A DNA stretch of 64,000 nt from Desulfobacteraceae bacterium (lineage in GTDB: Bacteria > Desulfobacterota > Desulfobacteria > Desulfobacterales > UBA5852). The DNA lies in assembly GCA_014237395.1 (NCBI GenBank), contig JABZFP010000037.1, positions 1-64,000 of the forward strand, read 5' to 3'. Shown piece after piece: positions 16,654 to 24,111 of the stretch (within the stretch, counting starts at the first letter, position 1; each line of letters opens with the position of its first letter). The notes under the pieces were generated by a model, which did not search any database, was not told where the DNA came from, and saw nothing but the letters and a program-made list of their open reading frames with translations. The position numbers and the translations under genes are program-made.

Positions 16654-17472
16654 ATGGCCATGATTGTTATCGCATCTGCAGGTCTTTCCGATATCGGGCG
16701 GAAACGCCATTCCAATCAAGATGCTTTTTTGATGGATGACGCCCAAGGCCTTTATGTGGTGGCCGATGGCATGGGAGGGCATCAAGCAGGCGAAGTGGCG
16801 TCACAGATTGTGGTTGATTCGATTCATCAATACTATGCCGCCAGTCCGCCCGATGCCGATCAAGAGACGACCCGGCATGACCCTTCTTTATCACCGGATG
16901 CCAATCGTTTGCGTGAAGCCATCCACTACGCGAACCAAAAGGTTTACCAGGCCGCGGAGGACAATAAAGCCTACCAGGGCATGGGATCGACGTTAGCTGC
17001 AGTCCATTTCTCCCGGAACACGTTCATTGCCGCCAATGTTGGCGATAGTCCCATTTATCTCATTCATGAAAATGCGATTGAGACCCTTTCGGTGCCGCAC
17101 ACCCTGATGGCCGAACAACAGGAGTTTCATCCGGAAGACCAGACCCTCTTCAGTCCGGATCTACGGCATATGCTGACCCGGGGCATGGGCGTGGAGGACA
17201 CCGTTCAGCCGGATATCTGTGAGTCCCCTTGTTTTAGCGGTGATCGTCTTGTCGTCTGTTCGGACGGCTTGAGCGGCAAAGTCACACCGGAAGAAATACG
17301 CGATGTGGTCGCCGCCCAGAGCGCCCCCGACGGTTGCCAAAAACTCATTGAAATGGCAAACCAGAGGGGCGGCGATGACAATATTACCGCCCTCATCTTG
17401 CATGTCCATACCGCCAACCCCCTTTTCCAACGGCTAAGTCATTGGTTCGGGCGATTGACGGGCAACAATTGA
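16654..17472 (+). CDS. PP2C-family (PPM) Ser/Thr protein phosphatase
   Basis: A 272-residue metal-dependent phosphatase, expected to reverse the action of the adjacent kinase. All PPM motifs are visible in order: R-H-S-N-Q-D-A-F near residue 20, V-A-D-G-M-G-G-H with the metal aspartate, G-M-G-S-T-L, A-N-V-G-D-S, V-C-S-D-G-L and the C-terminal G-G-D-D-N-I-T. There is no membrane segment, so it is cytoplasmic. A second in-frame ATG two codons later (16660) is better spaced from the weak GGA ribosome site and may be the true start. A sigma-70-like promoter lies about 100 bases upstream. Confidence 0.93.
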   Translation: MAMIVIASAGLSDIGRKRHSNQDAFLMDDAQGLYVVADGMGGHQAGEVASQIVVDSIHQYYAASPPDADQETTRHDPSLSPDANRLREAIHYANQKVYQAAEDNKAYQGMGSTLAAVHFSRNTFIAANVGDSPIYLIHENAIETLSVPHTLMAEQQEFHPEDQTLFSPDLRHMLTRGMGVEDTVQPDICESPCFSGDRLVVCSDGLSGKVTPEEIRDVVAAQSAPDGCQKLIEMANQRGGDDNITALILHVHTANPLFQRLSHWFGRLTGNN

Positions 17473-17615
17473 TCGGGCCGCTGCAGGCCGACGGCCCTAT
17501 TCCTTGAACCGAATGTATTGATGGTGTGCGTTATGGGAAATGTGTTTCATCTCGATTATGCTGACGCCGTAATTTTAGATGACTTAAGCGGGAAAGACCA
17601 TTAAAAGGAAGAAAT

Positions 17616-18326
17616 ATGCCAACCATCACCCTCAAGTTTAAGAACAACACCATTGGAACCTATGATTTGCAATCGGGGCAGACACTCACCATCGGACGAT
17701 TGGACGACAATGACATCGTCATCGAAAACCTGGCGGTTTCGGGCCGGCATGCCAAGATCGATACGGTTGGCGAAGGATATCTCCTGACGGATTTGCAAAG
17801 CAAAAACGGTTGTTTTGTGAATGAAAAACTCGTTGCCTCGCACTGGCTCAATCATGGTGACAAGGTGAGTATCGGCAAACACATCCTCAAGTTTACGTTC
17901 AAGGAAGGAGAGGTGCGCCCCCCCGCTCCGTCCGTCGATCAGCGGGATCAAACCATGGTGATGGATACCGGGCATTATCGCGACATGCTTTCCAAAAGCG
18001 GTGCGGACGGACGATTATCGTCCGAAAGCGGCAAACCGGTGGGGGTTTTGTCCTATCTTGCCGGCGGAGAGGGTGAATTCGAACTGGCGCGTAAATTGGT
18101 CAAAATCGGAAAAGACCCCAATAGTGACATCCATGTCAGCGGCCTCACCATCGGTCATACGACCGCCACCATCAGTAAACGCCCCAATGGCTATGTGTTG
18201 AGCTATGTTGCCGGCCTATCCAAACCCAAGGTCAACGGCAAGGCCGTCAAGCAGTCCGTTGCGCTGAATGAATTCGATGTCATTGAAATCGGGTCGCTTA
18301 AGCTCCAATTTTTCACCAAAGAATGA
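17616..18326 (+). CDS. Tandem FHA-domain protein
   Basis: A 236-residue adaptor expected to bind phosphothreonine made by the neighbouring kinase. The first FHA domain (about 5-95) is complete: G-R at 27-28, S42 and H45 in V-S-G-R-H, and N64 in S-K-N-G, the residues that contact phosphate and peptide. A linker (96-140) contains a threonine-bearing D-Q-T-M-V-M-D segment, a possible kinase target. The second domain (about 150-233) keeps the fold pattern but has lost the S-x-x-H motif, so it probably does not bind phosphopeptide. A clean AAGGAAG ribosome site precedes the ATG. It lies 143 bases after the phosphatase gene. Confidence 0.9.
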   Translation: MPTITLKFKNNTIGTYDLQSGQTLTIGRLDDNDIVIENLAVSGRHAKIDTVGEGYLLTDLQSKNGCFVNEKLVASHWLNHGDKVSIGKHILKFTFKEGEVRPPAPSVDQRDQTMVMDTGHYRDMLSKSGADGRLSSESGKPVGVLSYLAGGEGEFELARKLVKIGKDPNSDIHVSGLTIGHTTATISKRPNGYVLSYVAGLSKPKVNGKAVKQSVALNEFDVIEIGSLKLQFFTKE

Positions 18327-18448
18327 CGGCTGCGCAGAATGCCCGAAATCGGCGTTACGCTTCGCCCCTCGTCAGTGTGACGTACGAGACGCACGCCCCC
18401 TTCCTCGTGCCTCACAAGCCTTGATCTCGAACATTTAGCGCAGCCGTC
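18325..18448. mobile_element. MITE-like palindromic element after the FHA gene
   Basis: GACGGCTGCGC at 18325-18335 is exactly inverted at 18438-18448. Allowing mismatches, the arms extend inward to about 25-30 bases on each side (GCGCnnAATGnnCGAnATC pattern). Inside, GTGACGTACGAG and an inverted near-copy (GTGAGGCACGAG on the minus strand) add a second level of symmetry. The 124-base element overlaps the FHA stop codon by two bases and holds no gene. It looks like a non-autonomous mobile or REP-type element able to fold into a long hairpin. Confidence 0.65.
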
Positions 18449-18524
18449 GGTGTATAACAAACTTATGAGTGCCCCCCGTTCCGGCATATAAATCGGAGGT
18501 CACCTTTTTATCGAGCCCTGTGGC

Positions 18525-19934
18525 GTGAAAATTGTTTTTTTACATTATCATCTCAAAGCAGGCGGCGTTACAACCGTTCTGCGCCATCAGATAGAGGCCC
18601 TCAAACATGATGCCGCATTGCTGGTGATCAGCGGTGAGCCGCCGCCGGAAAATTTTCCATGCAACGTCGTCTGCATCCCTGGTATCGGATATGCGGGCAA
18701 AGGCGATCTCACACAAAATGCCGGCCAGATTGCCGATCAGATCCTTCGTGCGGTTGAGCGGCACTTCGACGGCCCCTGTGACCTCCTCCACATTCATAAT
18801 CCGCTTCTGGCCAAGAACCCTTTGTTGCCGGAAATCCTTCAAGCACTCCAACTCGCCGGTCTCAACCTGTTTCTACAGGTTCACGATTTCGCCGAAGACG
18901 GCCGCCCAGGTGCTTTTTACAAACAAACCGCCTATCCGCAAAACTGCCATTATGGGGTGATCAATCTAAGGGATTACCAAATTCTCATGAGCGCCGGGCT
19001 CCTGCCCGAGGGCCTGCATTACCTGCCCAATTGTGTGCGCCCCTTCGATGATGCATCGGACGCCCCGACGAGGTCCTATGGCCTCTATCCGGTGCGCGCC
19101 ATACGGCGCAAAAACATCGGAGAAGCCATTCTCCTTTCACTTTTTCTCCCCGGCAAAGACGCGCTCTATATCACCCAGCCGCCCAACAGCGCGGTGGATT
19201 TTCCCAGCTACAACCACTGGCGGTCCTATGTCGCCTGTCACAACCTGCCGGTGCACTTCGAGATGGGAAAAGGCCGTAACTTCCATGATCTGGTTTCGGG
19301 TGCCAAGTGGGTTCTGACCACCAGCATTGCGGAAGGGTTCGGGTTCGCCTTTCTTGAACCCTGGACGGCCGGGAAGCGATTGACAGGACGGCATCTGCCG
19401 CAAGTTTGTCAGGATTTTGCAAACCATGGCATCCATTTGGAACATTTGTACCAAGGCATCCTGATACCGCAGAACTGGCTTGGGCGCCAACGGCTCCATG
19501 ATCGCTTCCACGCCTGCCTTGACGCCAATCAGCGTGCATTCGCCCCCTTGTGGCCCGACAGTTGGATGACAGTGTTTCTGCATCAGCTGGAACAGGCAGA
19601 AACCATCGACTTTGGTATGCTGGATGAAGGGTTTCAGACCACCATCATCGATATGGTTCGGCAATTTCCAGCCCGGCGCAAGGCCCTTCTCGAGGGCAAT
19701 CCTTTTCTTAATACCCTGTTTTCAATTGAAAATACATCCGATTTGACCGTAATGAACCGTGAGCGTGTGTTAGCGCATTATCCTCTCGGCCGCTATCGCG
19801 CCAAACTGCTCGAGACCTATGCCCGTATCTTGAAAAAACCGGTGCAACAGGCCATCGAACGCCGGGTGCTACTCGCCGGTTTTTTAAGTTTCGGTAATTT
19901 CAGTCTGTTGAAATGGGGTCCTTTTCATGCATGA
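18525..19934 (+). CDS. GT-B-fold glycosyltransferase-like protein
   Basis: A 469-residue protein, starting at GTG, that I recognise only by fold. The N-terminus H-Y-H-L-K-A-G-G-V-T-T-V resembles the glycine-rich acceptor loop of GT4 enzymes, and L-L-H-I-H-N-P-L-L follows. Near residues 265-285, S-I-A-E-G-F-G-F-A-F-L-E-P-W is the E-x7-E donor-binding motif (E-G-F-G...E) of retaining GT-B transferases. The C-terminal 150 residues are unusual for the family. The GGAGGT at 18495-18499 is too far (26 bases) from the start to serve it well. The gene overlaps the following HAD gene by eight bases, suggesting sequential steps or a stable pair. Substrates are unknown. Confidence 0.65.
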   Translation: MKIVFLHYHLKAGGVTTVLRHQIEALKHDAALLVISGEPPPENFPCNVVCIPGIGYAGKGDLTQNAGQIADQILRAVERHFDGPCDLLHIHNPLLAKNPLLPEILQALQLAGLNLFLQVHDFAEDGRPGAFYKQTAYPQNCHYGVINLRDYQILMSAGLLPEGLHYLPNCVRPFDDASDAPTRSYGLYPVRAIRRKNIGEAILLSLFLPGKDALYITQPPNSAVDFPSYNHWRSYVACHNLPVHFEMGKGRNFHDLVSGAKWVLTTSIAEGFGFAFLEPWTAGKRLTGRHLPQVCQDFANHGIHLEHLYQGILIPQNWLGRQRLHDRFHACLDANQRAFAPLWPDSWMTVFLHQLEQAETIDFGMLDEGFQTTIIDMVRQFPARRKALLEGNPFLNTLFSIENTSDLTVMNRERVLAHYPLGRYRAKLLETYARILKKPVQQAIERRVLLAGFLSFGNFSLLKWGPFHA

Positions 19935-20766
19935 TTCCAGTTTTCGGCATCTTATCCACTATCTTGCCCCCATACCCAGTCGGTATCCTGCCGGCGGAAG
20001 ACTGAACAAACCCATACGGGCGGCCATATTCGATATTTACGGAACCCTTTTCATCAGCGGCGCCGGTGGTATCGGTACACCCAAAACGGATGTGCCACTT
20101 GTCTCAGGGCTTGACGATGTCTTGCGTCAATATGGCATCGCTGCGTCACCGGATCGAATTTCAAAACGGTTGGTTCAATCGATCCAGGCCACGCACCACA
20201 TTAAAAAAGAAAGGGGAATTCCCTATCCGGAAATCGAAATCGATGCGATTTGGCAGGACATCCTCAAGTGGCCGGATCGCAATCGCATTCGCGACTTTGC
20301 CATTGCATACGAATGGACGGTCAATCCAGCTTTTCCAATGCCCGGCCTGGATGACACGCTTCGCACGCTCCGGCACCGGGGCCTGAAGATGGGGATCATC
20401 TCCAACGCCCAGTTTTTTACCCCCCTCCTTTTTGAATGGTTTTTGGGCGCCCCCCCGGCCCATCTTGGGTTTGATGATGACCTGACGCTCTATTCCTTCC
20501 GGCACGGAGAAGCCAAACCCTCCCACAGCCTTTTTGAGATTTGTGCGAGTCGTCTCCTTGGTTTGGGATTTCCCCCGGAATCCGTTGTTTATATCGGCAA
20601 TGACATGCTGAACGATATCGTACCGGCGGCCAACGCCGGGTGGCAGACGGCACTGTTTGCCGGTGACCGCCGATCCCTGCGATTGCGTCGAAACCGGGAA
20701 GAATGCCTGAAACGGCAACCTGACCTTGTGATAACGGATTTAAGACAATTGCTCGATTGGATCTGA
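19927..20766 (+). CDS. HAD-superfamily hydrolase, haloacid-dehalogenase-like
   Basis: A 279-residue HAD protein with an N-terminal extension of about 30 residues. Motif I is F-D-I-Y-G-T-L-F with the nucleophile D36; the position two residues on is tyrosine (Y38) rather than the second aspartate usual in phosphatases, a pattern seen in L-2-haloacid dehalogenases and some other subfamily I members. Motif II is I-I-S-N-A-Q, motif III the lysine in G-E-A-K-P-S, and motif IV G-N-D-M-L-N-D. An alpha-helical cap fills about 60-150. The eight-base overlap with the glycosyltransferase-like gene implies coupled translation. A sugar-phosphate substrate is a guess that the Y38 change weakens. Confidence 0.82.
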   Translation: MHDSSFRHLIHYLAPIPSRYPAGGRLNKPIRAAIFDIYGTLFISGAGGIGTPKTDVPLVSGLDDVLRQYGIAASPDRISKRLVQSIQATHHIKKERGIPYPEIEIDAIWQDILKWPDRNRIRDFAIAYEWTVNPAFPMPGLDDTLRTLRHRGLKMGIISNAQFFTPLLFEWFLGAPPAHLGFDDDLTLYSFRHGEAKPSHSLFEICASRLLGLGFPPESVVYIGNDMLNDIVPAANAGWQTALFAGDRRSLRLRRNREECLKRQPDLVITDLRQLLDWI

Positions 20767-21106
20767 TGGTTGGCATTGCCGAATTCCTTTCCAAGGGCAT
20801 CATATGAGCGTACCGCATCGAGGATGATGATCAATTGGCGGATTTTAGCTTTATTTACTTGCAAAACATGCCGGGTGGGCTATATATTTCCGAATTAATT
20901 TCAAAACCGGTCGCTGATTTCGGAACGTTCAGGAACCATACGGTATTTAAAGTGATTACATCATGTTGACATATGAAGAATGGCTCACGCTTTCCCGACG
21001 CAGCCCGAATTCTATCGTTAATGCCACTTCTGGTGACGCCCACCTGAATATGGCCTCCGGGCAAACACGAGGGCCGCGCATCGAACCACAATCCACCAAA
21101 CGATAA
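20767..21106. other. Intergenic region upstream of the CNNM-type transporter gene
   Basis: This 340-base stretch has an AT-rich part (20850-20960) that may hold the transporter promoter, then a short open frame (20963-21106). No terminator for the HAD gene is evident. Confidence 0.5.
20963..21106 (+). CDS. Candidate 47-residue leader ORF ahead of the transporter gene
   Basis: An ATG at 20963 opens a frame that ends with TAA at 21104-21106, directly followed by the ATG of the transporter gene in the same frame. The product begins M-L-T-Y-E-E-W-L and is rich in serine, arginine and glutamine, without a membrane segment. No clear ribosome site precedes it and I do not recognise it. It could be a leader peptide coupling translation, a remnant N-terminus cut off by the stop, or chance. 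Confidence 0.25.
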   Translation: MLTYEEWLTLSRRSPNSIVNATSGDAHLNMASGQTRGPRIEPQSTKR

Positions 21107-22324
21107 ATGCTTACTCAAATCGCGATTCTGATCATTTTGCTGTTTCTTTCCGGTTTTTTTTCTTCTGCTGAAACGGCGCTTTTTTCCATCAGCCAAACGA
21201 AAGCACGCCATCTGGCCAAAAGCGGCGGCCACGCCGGCACTCTGATAAGCCGGATGAAAGAGGATCCCCACCGCCTCCTGACAACCATTCTGATTGGCAA
21301 CAATGTGGTCAATGTCGGGGCGGCATCCCTGGCGACATCCCTGGCCATCGGTACGTTTCCCGGCTATGCGGTAGGAATTGCCACCGGCATCATGACGTTC
21401 CTGATTCTGGTATTCGGCGAGGTTTTTCCCAAATCGATCGCCACCCGCAATAATATCCTCATTGCCCGCATCGCCATTTATCCGATTTACTGGCTCTCGA
21501 TCCTGTTTTTTCCAGTGCTGATTTTTCTGAACTTCATTCCGTATTTAACCGGCAAGATAAAAAAATCGCCCCGGGTAACCGAAGAGGAACTCATGACGAT
21601 TGTCGAAGCGGTTGAAGAAGAGGGACAGATCAAAGAGGAAGAAAAGGAACTGATTCACAACATCTTTGAATTCGACGATACCAATGCCTCCGAAATTATG
21701 ACGCCTCGCGGCGACATGTTTGTCATTGATGCCGACGAGCCCCTGGATTTGAAAGCCATCCTGGCTTCAGGCTACACCCGTATTCCAGTATTCAAAGACG
21801 ACATCGATCATATTATCGGCATCATCAATCTCAAGGACCTTTACTACAACTCCGTTACGTCTGATCAACCGATCGATGTCTATAAAATCATGCGGCCGCC
21901 CTATTTTGTGCCGGAACACAAAAAACTCGACAAATTGCTCCAGCAGTTTAAAAAGCGGCGCAATCACATGGCGGTCGTTGTGGACGAACACGGCGGTGTA
22001 TCCGGTTTGATTACCCTCGAAGACGCCCTGGAAGAAATTGTGGGGGATATATCGGACGAGACCGATAAAGAGGAACAGCACATCATCAATACCCAACCCA
22101 AGGAATGGGTGGTGCTGGGAAAAACGGATATCGACGAAGTCAATCACGAGATTCCCATGAAAATTCCCGATTCCAAGGAATATGATACGTTTTCAGGTTA
22201 TATCCTATATAAAATCGGACGCATTCCCCAGGAAAAAGAAGAAATTATCATCGATGATTTTCGCATCACGGTAAAAGAGGTGGACGGCGTCCGCATCAAA
22301 AAATATATTCTTCGCCAGGTGTGA
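21107..22324 (+). CDS. CNNM/CorC (HlyC)-type transporter-regulator with DUF21 and CBS domains
   Basis: A 405-residue inner-membrane protein. The N-terminal DUF21/CNNM region (about 1-175) opens with S-G-F-F-S-S-A-E-T-A-L-F-S and has three to four membrane segments. A pair of CBS domains follows (about 190-330; E-I-M-T-P-R-G-D-M and G-L-I-T-L-E-D-A-L-E-E-I-V-G-D-I are their signatures) and a C-terminal CorC_HlyC domain (about 340-405). Homologues export or sense magnesium or cobalt; 'hemolysin' is a historical label. CBS domains usually bind adenine nucleotides. No obvious ribosome site precedes the ATG, and a short in-frame ORF abuts it. Confidence 0.92.
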   Translation: MLTQIAILIILLFLSGFFSSAETALFSISQTKARHLAKSGGHAGTLISRMKEDPHRLLTTILIGNNVVNVGAASLATSLAIGTFPGYAVGIATGIMTFLILVFGEVFPKSIATRNNILIARIAIYPIYWLSILFFPVLIFLNFIPYLTGKIKKSPRVTEEELMTIVEAVEEEGQIKEEEKELIHNIFEFDDTNASEIMTPRGDMFVIDADEPLDLKAILASGYTRIPVFKDDIDHIIGIINLKDLYYNSVTSDQPIDVYKIMRPPYFVPEHKKLDKLLQQFKKRRNHMAVVVDEHGGVSGLITLEDALEEIVGDISDETDKEEQHIINTQPKEWVVLGKTDIDEVNHEIPMKIPDSKEYDTFSGYILYKIGRIPQEKEEIIIDDFRITVKEVDGVRIKKYILRQV

Positions 22325-22468
22325 TGAATTCTATCCTCATTGCCACGGGGGCATCTTTGGCACATTCACACCGGCCGGTTACCGCCAAGCGCCGCCACCC
22401 CCTCCAAACGCCTTTCCGAACCGGGCTGCCATCACCCATCGGGCGAAAAGACCTTTTAGAGATCGCTT

Positions 22469-23032
22469 CTACTCTTTGACCCGCTCTACATATTGCCCCG
22501 TTCGTGTGTCGATGCGGATTTTTTCTCCCTCCTCGACAAAAGGCGGTACCTGCAGTTCGTAGCCGGTTTCCAGCGTTGCCGGTTTGGTGTCGCCCGAGGC
22601 GGTATCCCCTTTTACCCATGGATCCGCTTTCACGATGCGCAGGTCGATAAAAATCGGCAACGTCAATCCAATCGGGCGCCCGTTAAACAACAATACGCTG
22701 CAAACCGTATTCTCCTTGATCAGCGCCTGCGCCTCGCCGACCTGGTCTCCGGAAAGAAATTCCTGATCGTAGGTGGTGGTGTTCATGAAACAATAATTTT
22801 CGCCATCCTGGTATAGATATTCCATTTCCACTTCTTCCAGGCGGGCCGGTTCTAACTTGTCTCCGGAACGATAGGTCTTGTCGAACTGGGTACCGGTGAC
22901 CATGTTTTTCAGTTTGCATTTATAGAGCGCCTGGCCTTTGCCCGGCTTGACGAATTCAAATTGGGTAATGATGTAGGGATCGCCGTCGATCTCAATTTTC
23001 AGGCCCTTTTTCAGTGATCCAGCGTCTATCAT
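22469..23032 (-). CDS. efp: Translation elongation factor P
   Basis: A 187-residue EF-P, which relieves ribosome stalling at polyproline stretches. I place the start at 23032 because CGGAGG lies just upstream and the family begins M-I-D-A-G-S-L-K-K-G; a frame running 14 codons further upstream has no ribosome site. The tip loop K-P-G-K-G-Q-A carries Lys32, aligned with the lysine that is modified in many bacteria. Three beta-barrel domains fill the rest. It follows the TrpF-like gene's position in reverse (both minus strand, efp downstream of nothing visible) and is convergent with the CNNM gene. Modification enzymes (EpmA/B, EarP) are not in the window. Confidence 0.96.
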   Translation of the reverse strand: MIDAGSLKKGLKIEIDGDPYIITQFEFVKPGKGQALYKCKLKNMVTGTQFDKTYRSGDKLEPARLEEVEMEYLYQDGENYCFMNTTTYDQEFLSGDQVGEAQALIKENTVCSVLLFNGRPIGLTLPIFIDLRIVKADPWVKGDTASGDTKPATLETGYELQVPPFVEEGEKIRIDTRTGQYVERVKE

Positions 23033-23085
23033 GGTGGTTCCTCCGTTGGTAACCCCGGGTCGGGGTCGCCTCACACAAGTGTTTT

Positions 23086-23883
23086 TTATGAATGCCTGCG
23101 ACCCGCACGGGCGTCGGTATCGCGGGTGTCCGGGAGCGACGCGGCCGCCCGCCGGGTTTCTTCAACAAAACGCTTCAGGCGTTCCATATCTTTTTTAAAT
23201 CGAATGGGTCGCCCCTGATGGTCCAGGCGATTGGTGCCGGTACAACTGTCGACGCCGGCCGGTTTGACAAAGCGAATGCCCTCGTAAACATTTTCCGGCG
23301 ACAGCCCGCCGGCCAAAATGACCGGTATGGGCGATCGCTCCACCAGTTCCCTGGCCGTTTCCCAGTGGCACGTTTGGCCGGTGATGCCAACGAACCCTTC
23401 AACGGGCTGTGGTGAAAGATTGCCGCCGGTGGATAAAACCGTATCGGTCAGAAAGTAGTCACTGACCCCCTCAAACATCTCGGCTATCGGCAGGGTGCTC
23501 ATGTCAGCATTCGACGCAGGACGTCCGATCGGAATGGACCGCATGATCGCAAGGCCCGGGTATCGCCTACGAATTTCTCGCTGCAGGGTTATCAAGCGCT
23601 GACAAAGCTGGATACCCGTGGATCCCAGTGACAGCATTTCACAAAAATGAACGATGTCCGGGCGGTAATAATCCAGCGTCTCGAATACGGTCTCGGGATT
23701 GTTGAACAGCGGTATCAGTGAGCTTTTTTTGCCACATTTTTGCACCATCCGCACGGTTTCACAAAGGACGGGCTGCTGCCATTCCGCCGCTGACAACACC
23801 ACGCTCCCGACATGATCAATCCCGAGTGCGCAAATCGGTGCCACGTCACCAGGGTTCTGAATTTCGTAAATCTGTGTAATCAC
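23086..23883 (-). CDS. Phosphoribosylanthranilate isomerase (TrpF)-like TIM-barrel protein
   Basis: A TrpF-like (beta/alpha)8 barrel. I prefer the GTG at 23883 (265 residues) because GGAAG lies nine bases upstream; an ATG 15 codons earlier has no ribosome site. C-terminal strands match TrpF well: T-D-T-V-L-S-T-G-G, G-I-T-G-Q-T-C-H-W-E, then I-L-A-G-G-L-S-P-E-N-V and the phosphate-binding G-V-D-S-C-T-G-T-N. However, the N-terminal K-I-C-G motif with the catalytic cysteine is replaced by V-I-T-Q-I-Y. The isomerase reaction is therefore doubtful. It is not in a trp operon; it lies 53 bases upstream of efp on the same strand. Function unknown, likely phosphosugar binding. Confidence 0.75.
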   Translation of the reverse strand: MITQIYEIQNPGDVAPICALGIDHVGSVVLSAAEWQQPVLCETVRMVQKCGKKSSLIPLFNNPETVFETLDYYRPDIVHFCEMLSLGSTGIQLCQRLITLQREIRRRYPGLAIMRSIPIGRPASNADMSTLPIAEMFEGVSDYFLTDTVLSTGGNLSPQPVEGFVGITGQTCHWETARELVERSPIPVILAGGLSPENVYEGIRFVKPAGVDSCTGTNRLDHQGRPIRFKKDMERLKRFVEETRRAAASLPDTRDTDARAGRRHS

Positions 23884-23983
23884 GTGTGCGGACTTCCCCG
23901 TCGGAGCGCTGCAGAAAAGCAGTGTCATGCGATCGAAAGGTCATCGTGGGGCGCGCTCGGACGGCCGCAACCCTATAATTCGG

Positions 23984-24012
23984 TTGACTTTTGGAGCGGT
24001 CTCTAACATATT
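23984..24012 (+). promoter_or_regulatory. Candidate sigma-70 promoter for guaA
   Basis: TTGACT (23984-23989) and CATATT (24007-24012) are 17 bases apart, 100 bases upstream of the guaA start. The -10 is imperfect. It would give a leader of about 90 bases that contains the hairpin and T-run at 24076-24101. Confidence 0.5.
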
Positions 24013-24075
24013 CAGCCTGAATTCGCAAACCGGTCAAACACCCCTTATCCGGTTGCCGACATGCCCCAACCCGAT

Positions 24076-24101
24076 GGCGCCTCGCTGAAGCGCCTTTTTT
24101 T
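24076..24101 (+). promoter_or_regulatory. Terminator-like hairpin in the guaA leader
   Basis: GGCGC (24076-24080) pairs with GCGCC (24090-24094) around a nine-base loop and is followed at once by seven T (24095-24101). The T-run ends beside the AGAGG ribosome site of guaA. The stem is short but GC-only. It could act as an attenuator of guaA, or end transcripts arriving from upstream. Confidence 0.5.
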
Positions 24102-24111
24102 AGAGGTAGAC

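Noticed and set aside
17478..17505. GGGCC...GGCCC hairpin after the PP2C gene as a terminator.
   Set aside because: Only five pairs with a 13-base loop and no T-run; not enough to call.
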